DNA of 64,000 nt from JACKII01 sp963807085 (GTDB lineage Bacteria; Pseudomonadota; Alphaproteobacteria; Bin95). Below are positions 1 to 8,447 of this stretch, one piece after another. A program made the translations under genes and the position numbers. The stretch lies in assembly GCA_963807085.1 (NCBI GenBank), contig CAWEBB010000028.1, forward strand, positions 186,001-250,000, written 5' to 3'. The notes under the pieces were generated by a model that was not told the origin of the DNA, did not search any database, and saw only the letters and a list, made by a program, of their open reading frames with translations. Each line of letters begins with the position of its first letter. Position 1 is the stretch's first letter.

Positions 1-564
1 CGGGCTCGCGTCCTTGGTGACAGACGGCGGTGCGTGACTGGCGGACGGCGGCACGGCGGCCGTTTCCGTGTCGGCACGCGGCGTTGGTGCCGGTGTTTCC
101 GGTGCACTGTCCGCGGCGTCGACTTTGGTATCGCCGGCTCTGGCTTCACTGGAGGGCGTTGCCGCAGGCGGCGACGTGGTTGGTGTCTGATTTGTTCCCG
201 ACGAACTCTGACCATCGACCACGGCGGCCAACTGAGCCCGCGTCATCGGCTGCTCGGCCCCTGGCAGCAATTCCTGACCACGGTCCGGAGCGCTGCCCGC
301 AGCCAAGCGCTCATAAATTGGCTGGTCCTGGTGCGGGACCCGGGCCGCATCCTGGGGCGCGTCCATTCGGTCCGGCGTCGCCGAGCCTTTGATCGTCGGC
401 ACGGGCTTGTCGGGGCTGCCGCTCAGCACCCAGACCGCCACGCCCGCCACCAGAATGCCGACAAAGCCGTAGACGAACCACCTGAACAGGCGTGCCGCGG
501 TACCCTCCTGAGGCTCATAATCCGGATCGTCGTTGCGGAACAGGCCTTCGCTCTGGCTCGACAC
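1..564 (-). CDS. Probable SPOR-type single-pass membrane protein (partial)
   Basis: An open frame of 188 codons runs off the left edge. It starts with a GTG placed directly after the argS stop codon, with no gap. The N-terminus is acidic and cytoplasmic (begins VSSQSEGLF, then NDDPDYEP). A single hydrophobic helix follows at about residues 27-49 (FRWFVYGFVGILVAGVAVWVL), then a long region rich in Pro, Ala, Thr and Ser, as in periplasmic linkers. In many alphaproteobacteria the gene after argS encodes such a protein with a C-terminal SPOR (peptidoglycan-binding) domain acting at the division septum. That domain would lie outside the window, so the SPOR identity is inferred from topology and gene order. 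No other start codon gives tighter coupling to argS. Confidence 0.6.
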   Translation of the reverse strand, partial: MSSQSEGLFRNDDPDYEPQEGTAARLFRWFVYGFVGILVAGVAVWVLSGSPDKPVPTIKGSATPDRMDAPQDAARVPHQDQPIYERLAAGSAPDRGQELLPGAEQPMTRAQLAAVVDGQSSSGTNQTPTTSPPAATPSSEARAGDTKVDAADSAPETPAPTPRADTETAAVPPSASHAPPSVTKDASP

Positions 565-2316
565 TTACATCGTCTCCCTGGGCACGACCCCCATTAGTGT
601 GAGGCCCGACGCCACCACCGTGGCCATTGCGGCAACCAGCGCGAGCCGCGCCATGCTTACTTCCGGCACGTCCTCCCGGATAAACCGCAAGGTGGTGTCC
701 TCGCGCCCCTTGTTCCAGAGCGCATGGAAGCTGGCCGCCACATCGCCAAGATAGAATGCGATTCGGTGCGGTTCATGCGCAATCGCCGCCTGCTCAACGA
801 TTCGTGGCCAACTGCCCAGCACCTTGATCAGGCCAAGCTCGTCCTCGTCCTGGAGAGCCGACAGGTCGGCCTTGGCCAGATTACCGGCGCTGATGGCGTC
901 CGCGCCGAACATCTCTGCCGCGTGGCGCATGACCGAATGCGCGCGGGCATGGGCGTACTGCACATAGAATACGGGATTTTCGCGGCTTTCCTCCAGCGCT
1001 TTCGCCAGGTCGAAGTCCAGCGGCGCGTCGTTCTTGCGGGTCAGCATGATAAAGCGCACCACGTCGCGCCCGACCTCGTCCACCAGTTCCCGCAAGGTCA
1101 CGAATTCGCCGGAGCGCTTCGACATGCGCACCTGCTCGCCGCCACGCATCAGGCGCACCAACTGGCAGAGCTTCACGTCCAGTTCCGCCTCGCCATTGGT
1201 CAGCGCCTTGACCGAGGCCGCCACGCGTTTGACATAGCCGCCATGGTCGGCGCCCCAGACATCGATCAGGGTCTTGGCACCGCGGCGCACCTTGTCCTGG
1301 TGATAGGCCATGTCGGTGGCAAAATAGGTCCAGGAACCATCAGATTTTTTGACCGGCCGGTCCACGTCGTCACCGAACTCGGTCGCCTTGAACAGGGTCT
1401 GTGGCCGCTCTTCCCAATCGTCCGGCAGCTTGCCTTTGGGCGGGTCCAGGACGCCGGTATAGATGAGGCCCGCGCTCTCCAGTGCGGCCAGCGTCTTGTC
1501 CACCGCGCCCGCTTCGACCAATGCGCGCTCGGACGAAAACACGTCATGCACTACCCCGAGCGCCGCCAGGTCGCCACGAATCAACTCCATCATGGCGTTG
1601 ATAGCAGTCTGCCGGACGATGGGGAGCCACTGCTCCTCCGCCATATCCCTCAGCAATTCGCCATAATCCCGCGCCAGCGCCTGCCCGACCGGCAGCAGAT
1701 AATCGCCCGGATAGAGCCCGGCCGGAATCTCGTCGATCGCCTCGCCCAGTGCCTCACGGTAGCGCAGATAGGCGGAGCGGGCGAGCATGTCGACCTGTGC
1801 GCCCGCATCGTTCACGTAGTATTCCTTGGTCACGTCATAACCCGCCTTGGCCAATAGCGCCGCGAGCGCGTCGCCAACCACCGCGCCGCGCGCGTGGCCG
1901 ATATGCATGGGGCCGGTGGGGTTGGCCGAGACATACTCGACATTGACCGGACGCTGCTCGCCCAGATCGCTGTCGCCATAGACGGTGCCCGCCGCCAGAA
2001 TTTCCCCGACGCGGCGGTGCCAATACGCATCGCTAAGCTTCAGGTTCAGGAAACCGGGACCGGCAACCTCGGCCGTCTCGACGTCCGGCAGCATGGCCAG
2101 GCGCGCACCAATACGCGTCGCCAGCTCGCGCGGTTTCACGCCCGCGAGCTTGGCTAGCACCATGGCGGCATTGCAGGCCATGTCGCCATGGGAGGGGTCG
2201 CGAGGCGGCTCCACGCTGATCCGGTCGAGCGGCACGCCGGCGGACAGAGTGCCGTCCTCGATCCATCCGGCCAGCATATCTTGGATAATGGCAAGAAATT
2301 CGCGGAAAGGGTTCAT
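565..2316 (-). CDS. argS: Arginyl-tRNA synthetase
   Basis: Class I aminoacyl-tRNA synthetase that charges tRNA-Arg in the cytoplasm. With the MNPFREF start the protein has 583 residues, normal for the family; an upstream in-frame ATG would add seven atypical residues. An N-terminal tRNA-binding domain covers about residues 1-90. The HIGH-type motif is at 131-144 (NPTGPMHIGHARG) and the KMSKS-type loop at 398-403 (MSKRSG). The C-terminal DALR anticodon-binding domain ends RETM. The gene lies upstream of the SPOR-like gene, which starts immediately after its stop. Its usual neighbour dgt is separated from it here by an inserted VPLPA-CTERM gene on the other strand. Confidence 0.97.
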   Translation of the reverse strand: MNPFREFLAIIQDMLAGWIEDGTLSAGVPLDRISVEPPRDPSHGDMACNAAMVLAKLAGVKPRELATRIGARLAMLPDVETAEVAGPGFLNLKLSDAYWHRRVGEILAAGTVYGDSDLGEQRPVNVEYVSANPTGPMHIGHARGAVVGDALAALLAKAGYDVTKEYYVNDAGAQVDMLARSAYLRYREALGEAIDEIPAGLYPGDYLLPVGQALARDYGELLRDMAEEQWLPIVRQTAINAMMELIRGDLAALGVVHDVFSSERALVEAGAVDKTLAALESAGLIYTGVLDPPKGKLPDDWEERPQTLFKATEFGDDVDRPVKKSDGSWTYFATDMAYHQDKVRRGAKTLIDVWGADHGGYVKRVAASVKALTNGEAELDVKLCQLVRLMRGGEQVRMSKRSGEFVTLRELVDEVGRDVVRFIMLTRKNDAPLDFDLAKALEESRENPVFYVQYAHARAHSVMRHAAEMFGADAISAGNLAKADLSALQDEDELGLIKVLGSWPRIVEQAAIAHEPHRIAFYLGDVAASFHALWNKGREDTTLRFIREDVPEVSMARLALVAAMATVVASGLTLMGVVPRETM

Positions 2317-2337
2317 ATTTGCAGCTCGTAAAAGCAT

Positions 2338-2654
2338 GCAGCCATATCAGCGTTTATCTGGGAAGAACAGCTTGGTTTTGTCGCGATCCCAGTTCAACGG
2401 GTCAACGTCTACGAGGACACGTGCGATCAACTCGACGAGACAACCAAGGGTTAATATTGTTCAATTTCAAAAAGAAAGATATATCAAAAAGGTATTGACC
2501 TACGAATATATACACGATTACTATAATTTTCTTAGGTGGTATTCTACCTTTTTACACTTGGATACCGTCCCAGAGACTGAAGAGCCGGACTCTGATTATG
2601 CCAAGTGAGGAGAGCGCGAGGTAAACGCTTTCACTTCCGGGAGGAACGACGACT
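2338..2654. other. AT-rich intergenic region between argS and the VPLPA-CTERM gene
   Basis: About 320 bases without a convincing gene. The part from about 2450 to 2570 is far richer in A and T than its surroundings, which suggests transferred DNA or a strong promoter region. It holds a perfect TATAAT at 2522-2527. A TTGACC at 2495-2500 is 21 bases upstream, too far for an ordinary sigma-70 pair, so the promoter call is weak. A Shine-Dalgarno GGGAGG lies about ten bases before the ATG at 2655. The argS promoter should also lie in this divergent region, but no clear motif was seen for it. Confidence 0.5.
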
Positions 2655-3428
2655 ATGAAACCTATTGCAGCTATCATATCCGCGATGATTTGTGCCTCTG
2701 GGCCTCTGTCTGTTCAGGCAATGCCGCTCGATCTGAGCGGGTTCGTCACAGAGAACTATGTATCGTTGGATGGCCCGCAAAACTGGGTGGTCGGTGGCGC
2801 TGGCAACACGCAGGTGACGCAAACCACCAACGGCGATCCCTCAATTTTCCGAAGCGGCGGAACCATTGATGTTGCCGACAAGATCATAACAGGAAACTTT
2901 GAGATATTTGGGAGCGATGACGACGGCGTCGGTTTTGCATTTGGATGGCAGAATCGCGGCCAGATGTATCTGTTCAGTTGGTGGGTAGCATTGCAGCCTG
3001 GCGGCTCCACCCTTCCGGGAATGGCCGTACTGAAATTGGACACCAGTTCGGGGGCTATTGACCCGGCTAGAGGCGATTTCGGAAATACTGGTGTAAACAC
3101 TTCTATCAAGACTGTCCTCGCCGAGAACAGTATCCCGTGGGAGCGTAACGTTGACTATGGCTTCACGTTATCGTTTGGCGGAGGCCAGTTTGACATCGAA
3201 ATCAGCGATGGAGCTTCTCAAATTGCCAACTTCTCGATCGCCAATTCCTCCTTCCTGGACGGTGATTTTGGCTTCTTCAATTCCAGTCAAGCGGGCGTGA
3301 CATACTCGAACCTGCAGGTCGCTCCCCAAGACACTCCCATCGACCCTGTCCCGTTGCCAGGCGGGGTATATTTGATGGCAAGCGGAGTTGCCGCTGCGGC
3401 ATTTTTGAAGTGGCGCAAAAACAGCTAG
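2655..3428 (+). CDS. VPLPA-CTERM secreted protein with thrombospondin-C-like domain
   Basis: Exported protein of 257 residues. A signal peptide covers about residues 1-22 (MKPIAAIISAMICASG, cleavage after VQA). The body is a beta-rich domain. Around residues 88-97 it reads DDDGVGFAFG, then QNRGQMYLFSWW, and near the end GFFNSSQAGVTYSNL; this pattern resembles the thrombospondin C-terminal (L-type-lectin-like) fold. The tail is a classical exosortase signal: VPLPGG at 232-237, a hydrophobic helix, and a basic end (KWRKNS). The family expectation is anchoring and processing by an exosortase, then surface or matrix location. No exosortase gene is in the window. The gene has less GC-rich codon use than its neighbours and interrupts the usual argS-dgt order, so acquisition is likely. 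The domain assignment is by eye. Confidence 0.75.
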   Translation: MKPIAAIISAMICASGPLSVQAMPLDLSGFVTENYVSLDGPQNWVVGGAGNTQVTQTTNGDPSIFRSGGTIDVADKIITGNFEIFGSDDDGVGFAFGWQNRGQMYLFSWWVALQPGGSTLPGMAVLKLDTSSGAIDPARGDFGNTGVNTSIKTVLAENSIPWERNVDYGFTLSFGGGQFDIEISDGASQIANFSIANSSFLDGDFGFFNSSQAGVTYSNLQVAPQDTPIDPVPLPGGVYLMASGVAAAAFLKWRKNS

Positions 3429-3438
3429 ATCCCCCGCT

Positions 3439-3476
3439 GGGATAACCCCGACGACTAGTGGGTCGGGGGTTATCCC
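3439..3476 (+). terminator. Hairpin terminator after the VPLPA-CTERM gene
   Basis: A strong inverted repeat, 3439-3452 (GGGATAACCCCGAC) against 3462-3476, with one bulged base and a nine-base loop. It starts ten bases after the stop codon. Only a short, pyrimidine-rich tail follows (CGACTTCTCTATTA). It may also serve the converging dgt gene on the other strand. Confidence 0.7.
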
Positions 3477-3534
3477 GACTTCTCTATTACAGGGCCCCGA
3501 TTGAACCGCCGCATTTACGGTACGCAACGGTCTA

Positions 3535-4764
3535 CTATATCTCGCTGTGCCGGTCGAAAATGCGTTCGTGTTCGCGCAGAGCATAGCGATCCGTCATACC
3601 CGCGATATAGTCGGCAACGACGCGCCTGGTCCTTAGTGGGTCGCCGCCTTCGGTTGCCGCATACCATTCGGTCGGCAGGATTGCCGGCTCCGCAACAAAC
3701 TGGCGATAGAGATCCGTCACTACCCGCCTGGCCTTCGACGCCATGCGGTTCACCAAATAGTGACGGTACATGCGCTCCTGCAGGAACGCGCGCAGGGCAT
3801 CCAGGTCGCGCGCCATGCCCGGCGTGAAGGCTACGACAGGGCGGCCGAGCGTGCGGATGTCCGCCGGCGAGGTCACGCCGCCTTCTGCCAGCAGCCGCCC
3901 GGACTCCGCGGCCAGGTCATAGACCATGGCCGCGATCATCCGCCGGATGGTTTCATAGATGGTGCGCTGGCGGTCCAGGTTCGGGTATTTGGCCCGCACC
4001 TTCGCCAGCAGATCGCCGATCAGCGGCAGGTCCGCCACGTCCTCCAGCGCGAACAGCCCCGCGCGCAAGCCGTCATCGAAATCGTGATTGTTGTAGGCGA
4101 TATCGTCCGCCAGCGAGGCCACCTGTGCCTCCGCGCTGGCAAAGTCGTCAAGATCAAGCGCATGTTGTCGGTCGTAGGCGAGAATGCCGCGAGGCACAGG
4201 TTTTCCCGGTGTAGCGTTAGGCCCGGTCAGCGGGCCATTGTGCTTCACCACGCCCTCGAGCGTTTCCCAGGTCAGGTTCAGCCCGTCGAAATCGGCGTAG
4301 CGCCGCTCCAGCCGCGTCAGAACGCGCAGAGTCTGGGCGTTGTGCTCGAAACCGCCGGCATCGGCCAGCATCTCGGCCAGCGCCTCCTCGCCCGCATGAC
4401 CGAAAGGCGTGTGGCCCAGGTCGTGCGCCAGCGCCAGCGCTTCGGCCAGATCCTCGTTCAGGCCCAACATGCGACCGATGGTGCGCGCGATCTGCGCCAC
4501 CTCAATTGAATGGGTCAGGCGCGTGCGGTAATGGTCGCCTTCGTGATAGACGAAAACCTGGGTCTTGTGTTTCAGTCGCCGAAACGCATTGGAGTGGATG
4601 ATCCGGTCGCGGTCCCGCTGGAAGGGCGAGCGGTTGATCGCGTCCGGCTCCGGAAACAGGCGGCCCCGGCTATGGGTCGGATCGGTGGCAAAAGAGGCTG
4701 AGGCAACGGAGGCTGGCAAGCGCGCGACGCTTTCAATTCTGCGGGGCCGGCAAAGTGTCAGCAT
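3535..4764 (-). CDS. dgt: dGTP triphosphohydrolase-like protein
   Basis: HD-domain phosphohydrolase of 409 residues, the deoxyguanosinetriphosphate triphosphohydrolase-like family. It is expected to hydrolyse dNTPs to deoxynucleoside plus triphosphate. Metal-binding residues are visible: His85 (RTRLTH), His114-Asp115 (ALAHDLGHTPFGH) and Asp in SLADDIAYNNHD. The opening SRGRLFPEP ... RSPFQRDRDRIIH is typical. The first 20 or so residues are poorly conserved in kind and no good Shine-Dalgarno precedes the ATG, so a slightly later start is possible. It is divergent from erpA with a 107-base spacer, a conserved alphaproteobacterial arrangement. Confidence 0.93.
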   Translation of the reverse strand: MLTLCRPRRIESVARLPASVASASFATDPTHSRGRLFPEPDAINRSPFQRDRDRIIHSNAFRRLKHKTQVFVYHEGDHYRTRLTHSIEVAQIARTIGRMLGLNEDLAEALALAHDLGHTPFGHAGEEALAEMLADAGGFEHNAQTLRVLTRLERRYADFDGLNLTWETLEGVVKHNGPLTGPNATPGKPVPRGILAYDRQHALDLDDFASAEAQVASLADDIAYNNHDFDDGLRAGLFALEDVADLPLIGDLLAKVRAKYPNLDRQRTIYETIRRMIAAMVYDLAAESGRLLAEGGVTSPADIRTLGRPVVAFTPGMARDLDALRAFLQERMYRHYLVNRMASKARRVVTDLYRQFVAEPAILPTEWYAATEGGDPLRTRRVVADYIAGMTDRYALREHERIFDRHSEI

Positions 4765-4871
4765 TTGACGGCGGCTACGAGCGTTCTAAATATATGCGAA
4801 TGAAACTCAACCTGCAAAACCGGGACACTTTGTTGTAAGGTGCAGGTTCAGGAGACGAAGAGAGGGTCACA

Positions 4872-5225
4872 ATGATGCCAGAAGCGATTACCGACCTGCC
4901 GCGTGTGGGGCTGAGTGAGGCCGCCGCCAACCGTGTTGCGCATCTGCGCCAGATGGAAGGCGACGACAGCCTGATGCTGCGCCTGACTGTAGCGGGTGGC
5001 GGCTGTTCCGGCTTCCAATACGGCTTCGACTTTTCCACAGAAGTTGCCGAGGATGACCATGTGTTCGAATACCACGGTGTTTCGCTAGTCGTCGACGAGG
5101 TCAGCCTGGACCTGCTTGCAGGTTCCGAAGTGGATTATGTCGAGGACCTAGCGGGCGCTGCATTCGTTGTGAACAATCCGAACGCCAGTTCAAGCTGCGG
5201 CTGTGGCAGTTCGTTCGCGATTTAA
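4872..5225 (+). CDS. erpA: Iron-sulfur cluster insertion protein ErpA
   Basis: A-type Fe-S carrier of 117 residues that delivers clusters to apo-proteins. The three ligand cysteines are present: one in GGGCSGFQY (about residue 45) and two in the C-terminal SSCGCGSSF. Two adjacent ATG codons open the gene (MMPEAI); a GAGAGG sits just upstream and fits either. Length and motifs are normal for the family. It is divergent from dgt and followed by a strong bidirectional terminator. Confidence 0.95.
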   Translation: MMPEAITDLPRVGLSEAAANRVAHLRQMEGDDSLMLRLTVAGGGCSGFQYGFDFSTEVAEDDHVFEYHGVSLVVDEVSLDLLAGSEVDYVEDLAGAAFVVNNPNASSSCGCGSSFAI

Positions 5226-5246
5226 CGGCCCCACCCTCCGCCGAGA

Positions 5247-5284
5247 AAAAGCCCCGGGCAGTTCAAAAGCTGTTCGGGGCTTTT
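5247..5284. terminator. Bidirectional Rho-independent terminator
   Basis: Stem 5247-5261 (AAAAGCCCCGGGCAG) pairs with 5270-5284 (CTGTTCGGGGCTTTT), with two mismatches and an eight-base loop. The A run on the left and T run on the right let it end both erpA and the converging binding-protein gene on the minus strand. Confidence 0.85.
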
Positions 5285-5298
5285 GCAGTGGGCCACTC

Positions 5299-6348
5299 CT
5301 ACTGGGCGACCCAGCCGTTCCAGCGCTCGGTTAGTTCCTCCAGCCGGTCGACCCAAAAATCATTCGCCTCTTCCGACCCACCAAACAGGCCCGTCTTCAG
5401 GTTGGGCCCCGCCGGAATTCCTGCCAGGACCTCCGGCGACAACATATCGGCGGATTCAATCCGGGTCGGTCCATAGGGCAGCCGCCTGGCGCTTTCGGCT
5501 TGCCGGGCGGGGTCGCTCGCGAAGGTGATATATTTATGGCCCAGGTCGATCTTATCGGATTCCGCCAAAATTACCCATAAATCAATGGCATAAACTGTAT
5601 TATCCCAAATCGGCTTTAAGTTGATACCGGTCTTCTGGGCATTGGCGATCCGCCCCGAATAAGCAATCGATAGTTCCACGTCGCCCGCGGCCAGCCATTC
5701 CGGTGCCTGGGCGCCAGCCTTCCACCACTGCACCAACGGCTTGATCTCGTCCAGCTTGGCAAAGGCCCGGTCAACACCCTCGTCGGTCGAAAGCACGTCA
5801 TAAACCTCGCCAGGCGCAACGCCGTCGGCCATCAAGGCTATTTCCAGGTTCAGTTTCGGCCCCTGGCGCATGCCGCGCTTGCCCGGCCAGCGGTCGGTGT
5901 CCCAGAAATCCGACATAGTTTGCGGCTCATTGTCCTTCAGCCGGTCGGCGTTGTAGGCCAGCAACACGGACCAGACAATCGTGCCGACACCGCAGTCGCT
6001 GGTAGCGTGCTCGATGAACGCGTCCTTGGGCGGCAGCTTCGACCAGTCGAGTTCGGCAAAGACGCCCTCCTCGCAGCCACGGATCATTTCGGCGGTCTCG
6101 ACCTGAACCACGTCCCAAGGCACCTCGCCCGTTGCCTGCATGGCCTGAAACTGGCCCCAGCCGCCCAGATAGGTGTCTTCCTTGAAGGAAATGCCTTCCT
6201 GTTCAGCGAACGGCTTGAAGTAAATATCCCGCTGGCGGTCCTGCGCCGCGCCGCCCCAACCGACAACGGTGAAGTCCCGCGCCTCGGCGACGCCCACCAT
6301 GGCCGTGGCAGCCACCCCGGCGGCGAGAAATATTGATAATGCCTTCAT
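5299..6348 (-). CDS. Polyamine-type ABC transporter substrate-binding protein
   Basis: Periplasmic solute-binding protein of about 349 residues, PotD/PotF-like. The start is set by GGGAGG eight to ten bases before the ATG at 6348; a longer open frame upstream lacks such a site. The signal peptide is residues 1-23 (MKALSIFLAAGVAATAMVG, cleavage after AEA). The mature part begins RDFTVVGWGGAAQD, the usual opening lobe of this family, and PYGPTR near the C-terminus is also typical. It is the last gene of the aminotransferase-ATPase-permease-permease-binding protein operon, 49 bases after the second permease. The aminotransferase suggests putrescine or spermidine as ligand; that is inferred from context. 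Confidence 0.88.
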   Translation of the reverse strand: MKALSIFLAAGVAATAMVGVAEARDFTVVGWGGAAQDRQRDIYFKPFAEQEGISFKEDTYLGGWGQFQAMQATGEVPWDVVQVETAEMIRGCEEGVFAELDWSKLPPKDAFIEHATSDCGVGTIVWSVLLAYNADRLKDNEPQTMSDFWDTDRWPGKRGMRQGPKLNLEIALMADGVAPGEVYDVLSTDEGVDRAFAKLDEIKPLVQWWKAGAQAPEWLAAGDVELSIAYSGRIANAQKTGINLKPIWDNTVYAIDLWVILAESDKIDLGHKYITFASDPARQAESARRLPYGPTRIESADMLSPEVLAGIPAGPNLKTGLFGGSEEANDFWVDRLEELTERWNGWVAQ

Positions 6349-6397
6349 CTTTCTGATCCTCCCTTGTTGCGTCAATGCCGCGGCCATCATTCCAAGC

Positions 6398-7225
6398 TTA
6401 TGCCCGGCTGCGCAAGCGCTCTGAGCGCCAGCGCAGCAATTCCATGGTCACCAGCAGCAGGATCGAGATGCTGACCAGGAACACCGCCAGCGCCACGATG
6501 CTGGGGTCGAGCTTGTCGCGCAGCGCGTTGAACATGCGCCGCGGCACGGTGAACTGCTCCGGCCCTGCCAGGAACAGCGCCACCACCACATCGTCAAACG
6601 AGGTGACGAACGCGAACACCGCCCCCGACAGAATACCCGGCGCCGTCAGGGGCAAGGTCACCGTGAAGAAGCCGGTCAACGGCCCGGCGCCCAGGCTGGC
6701 GGCGGCGCGCACCATGTTGCGGTCAAAGCCGTGCAGCGTCGCCGTCACCGTGATCACGACAAACGGGATCGCCAGCACGGTGTGTGCCAGCACAAGGCCC
6801 GCGAAGGAATGGACCAGCCCGAACGGCGCGAACGCCAAATATACCGCCAGCGCGGTGATGACGATCGGCACGACCATGGGAGAGATCAGCAGGGCTCCGA
6901 CCGCCCGCTTGCCGGGAAAATCGGCGTAGGAGAGGCCGTAGGCCGCCAGCGTACCGACCGTGGTAGCCAGAACCGTGGTCGCCGCCCCGATCGTTACGCT
7001 GTTCCAAAGCGCCGGCATCCAGGGTCGCGGCGCGAACACGGCCTCGTACCATTGGAACGAGAAACCCTGGAGCGGGTAGCTGAGATAGCTGCCGCCGTTG
7101 AAGGACAGGGGAACGATGGCGAGGATCGGCGCCAGCATAAAGACGAAGCCCAGCCCGGCCAGCACCCGGATCGTGGCGGCACCGATCCGGTCGACGGGTG
7201 AGCGATAGGGGCGTGCGACGGCCAT
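6398..7225 (-). CDS. Polyamine-type ABC transporter permease (PotC-like)
   Basis: Inner-membrane permease of 275 residues with about six hydrophobic helices. The EAA-loop motif that docks on the ATPase is visible as NMVRAAASLGAGPLTGFFTVTLP. The start ATG lies four bases after the stop of the preceding permease, so the two are translationally coupled. In the Pot family this is the second permease, forming a heterodimer with the PotB-like partner. Confidence 0.9.
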   Translation of the reverse strand: MAVARPYRSPVDRIGAATIRVLAGLGFVFMLAPILAIVPLSFNGGSYLSYPLQGFSFQWYEAVFAPRPWMPALWNSVTIGAATTVLATTVGTLAAYGLSYADFPGKRAVGALLISPMVVPIVITALAVYLAFAPFGLVHSFAGLVLAHTVLAIPFVVITVTATLHGFDRNMVRAAASLGAGPLTGFFTVTLPLTAPGILSGAVFAFVTSFDDVVVALFLAGPEQFTVPRRMFNALRDKLDPSIVALAVFLVSISILLLVTMELLRWRSERLRSRA

Positions 7226-7229
7226 CGCC

Positions 7230-8447
7230 TCAACCCAGCTTCAGATTGCGCGCGCCAGCATAGCGGCCGAAAATGGGATAGACCACGGCGACGCAGCAGA
7301 GCAGCACCACGGCCAGCGCGCTCGCGAGGCCCCAATTGGCGGTGCCGAGCGCGAATTCCGCGATCAACGCCGAAATCATCTGGTCCGCGCTACCGCCGAC
7401 CAAGGCCGGCGTCACGTAAAAGCCAATGGACAGGATGAACACCAACAGACAGCCGGCGCCTAGGCCCGGGATGGTCTGGGGAAAATAGACGGTGCGGAAC
7501 GCGCTGAAGGGCGCGGCGCCCAGCGACGCAGCTGCCCGTACATGGTCGCGCGGAATGCTTTTCATGACGCTGTAGAGCGGCAGCACCAGGAACGGCAGCA
7601 ATATGTGGACCATGGCAATATAGACGCCGAACCGGTTGAAGATCAGTTGCTGCGGCGCGTCCACCAGTCCCAGCCACAGCAACGCGCCATTGATGATGCC
7701 CTCCTTCTGCAGCAGCACCACCCAGGCGGCCGTGCGCACCAGCAGCGATATCCAGAATGGCAGCAGCACGAGGATGAACAGCAGCCGGCCCCAGTTCTTG
7801 CCTACATTGGCCATCAGATAGGCCATGGGATAGCCGATGGCGGCGCACAGAGCCGTCACAACGATCGCGATCCAAAAGGTCACCTCCAGCCGGTCGATAT
7901 AGATCTGCTTATATTCGGGCGCCGCGCGTATACCCTCTTCGAAATCGCGCTCTAAATCAACAGCTTGCAGCAGGAACCTCTCGGTCAACTTTTGACTTCC
8001 AGCCTTTAGCGCACGCCAGGTCGCCAGATCGCCCCACTCCGCGTCGACCTTCAGCATCGCGGCCTTGTAGGGCGGCTGCATCCGCTTGGCCCGGCGGCCG
8101 GTCTTCATCGCCAGGCTGCGCAGGCCACCGCGCTCGTAGTTCAGGCGCGTGCTGGCGCGCGGCAGGGTCTTGGCCTTGTAGGCCCGGCCGAACTCTTCCG
8201 CGACCAAGGCAAAGGCCGCCTCGTCCGGCAGGGATTGCCCGTCCCAGCCCTCCAGCCAGGCCGAGAGCTTCGGTACCGCTTCGCGAAATTCCGGCGCATA
8301 GACGGCGTTGGTCAGCAACGAGCCAATGGGCCAGACGAACGCCGCCAGCATCAGGATCAGCGCCGGCGCGAGCAGAGCGAGCGCGGTGACTTGCTTACGC
8401 CGGCTGGCCGCGCGCAGCTTGCGGCGCAGGTCGCTGTGCTCCGTCAC
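7230..8447 (-). CDS. Polyamine-type ABC transporter permease (PotB-like, with large periplasmic loop)
   Basis: Permease of 405 residues, longer than classical PotB. The extra length is a hydrophilic loop of roughly 150 residues between the first helix and the remaining helices, rich in Lys, Arg and Glu. The EAA motif is DHVRAAASLGAAPFSAFRTV. It starts with GTG that overlaps the ATPase stop codon as GTGA (8444-8447). The insert is known in some polyamine permeases and is not by itself evidence of a new substrate. Confidence 0.88.
   Translation of the reverse strand: MTEHSDLRRKLRAASRRKQVTALALLAPALILMLAAFVWPIGSLLTNAVYAPEFREAVPKLSAWLEGWDGQSLPDEAAFALVAEEFGRAYKAKTLPRASTRLNYERGGLRSLAMKTGRRAKRMQPPYKAAMLKVDAEWGDLATWRALKAGSQKLTERFLLQAVDLERDFEEGIRAAPEYKQIYIDRLEVTFWIAIVVTALCAAIGYPMAYLMANVGKNWGRLLFILVLLPFWISLLVRTAAWVVLLQKEGIINGALLWLGLVDAPQQLIFNRFGVYIAMVHILLPFLVLPLYSVMKSIPRDHVRAAASLGAAPFSAFRTVYFPQTIPGLGAGCLLVFILSIGFYVTPALVGGSADQMISALIAEFALGTANWGLASALAVVLLCCVAVVYPIFGRYAGARNLKLG

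Noticed and set aside
724..1857. Open frame of 377 codons antisense to argS
   Set aside because: High-GC DNA gives long antisense frames; this one has no domain, no start signal and lies wholly over a well-supported gene.
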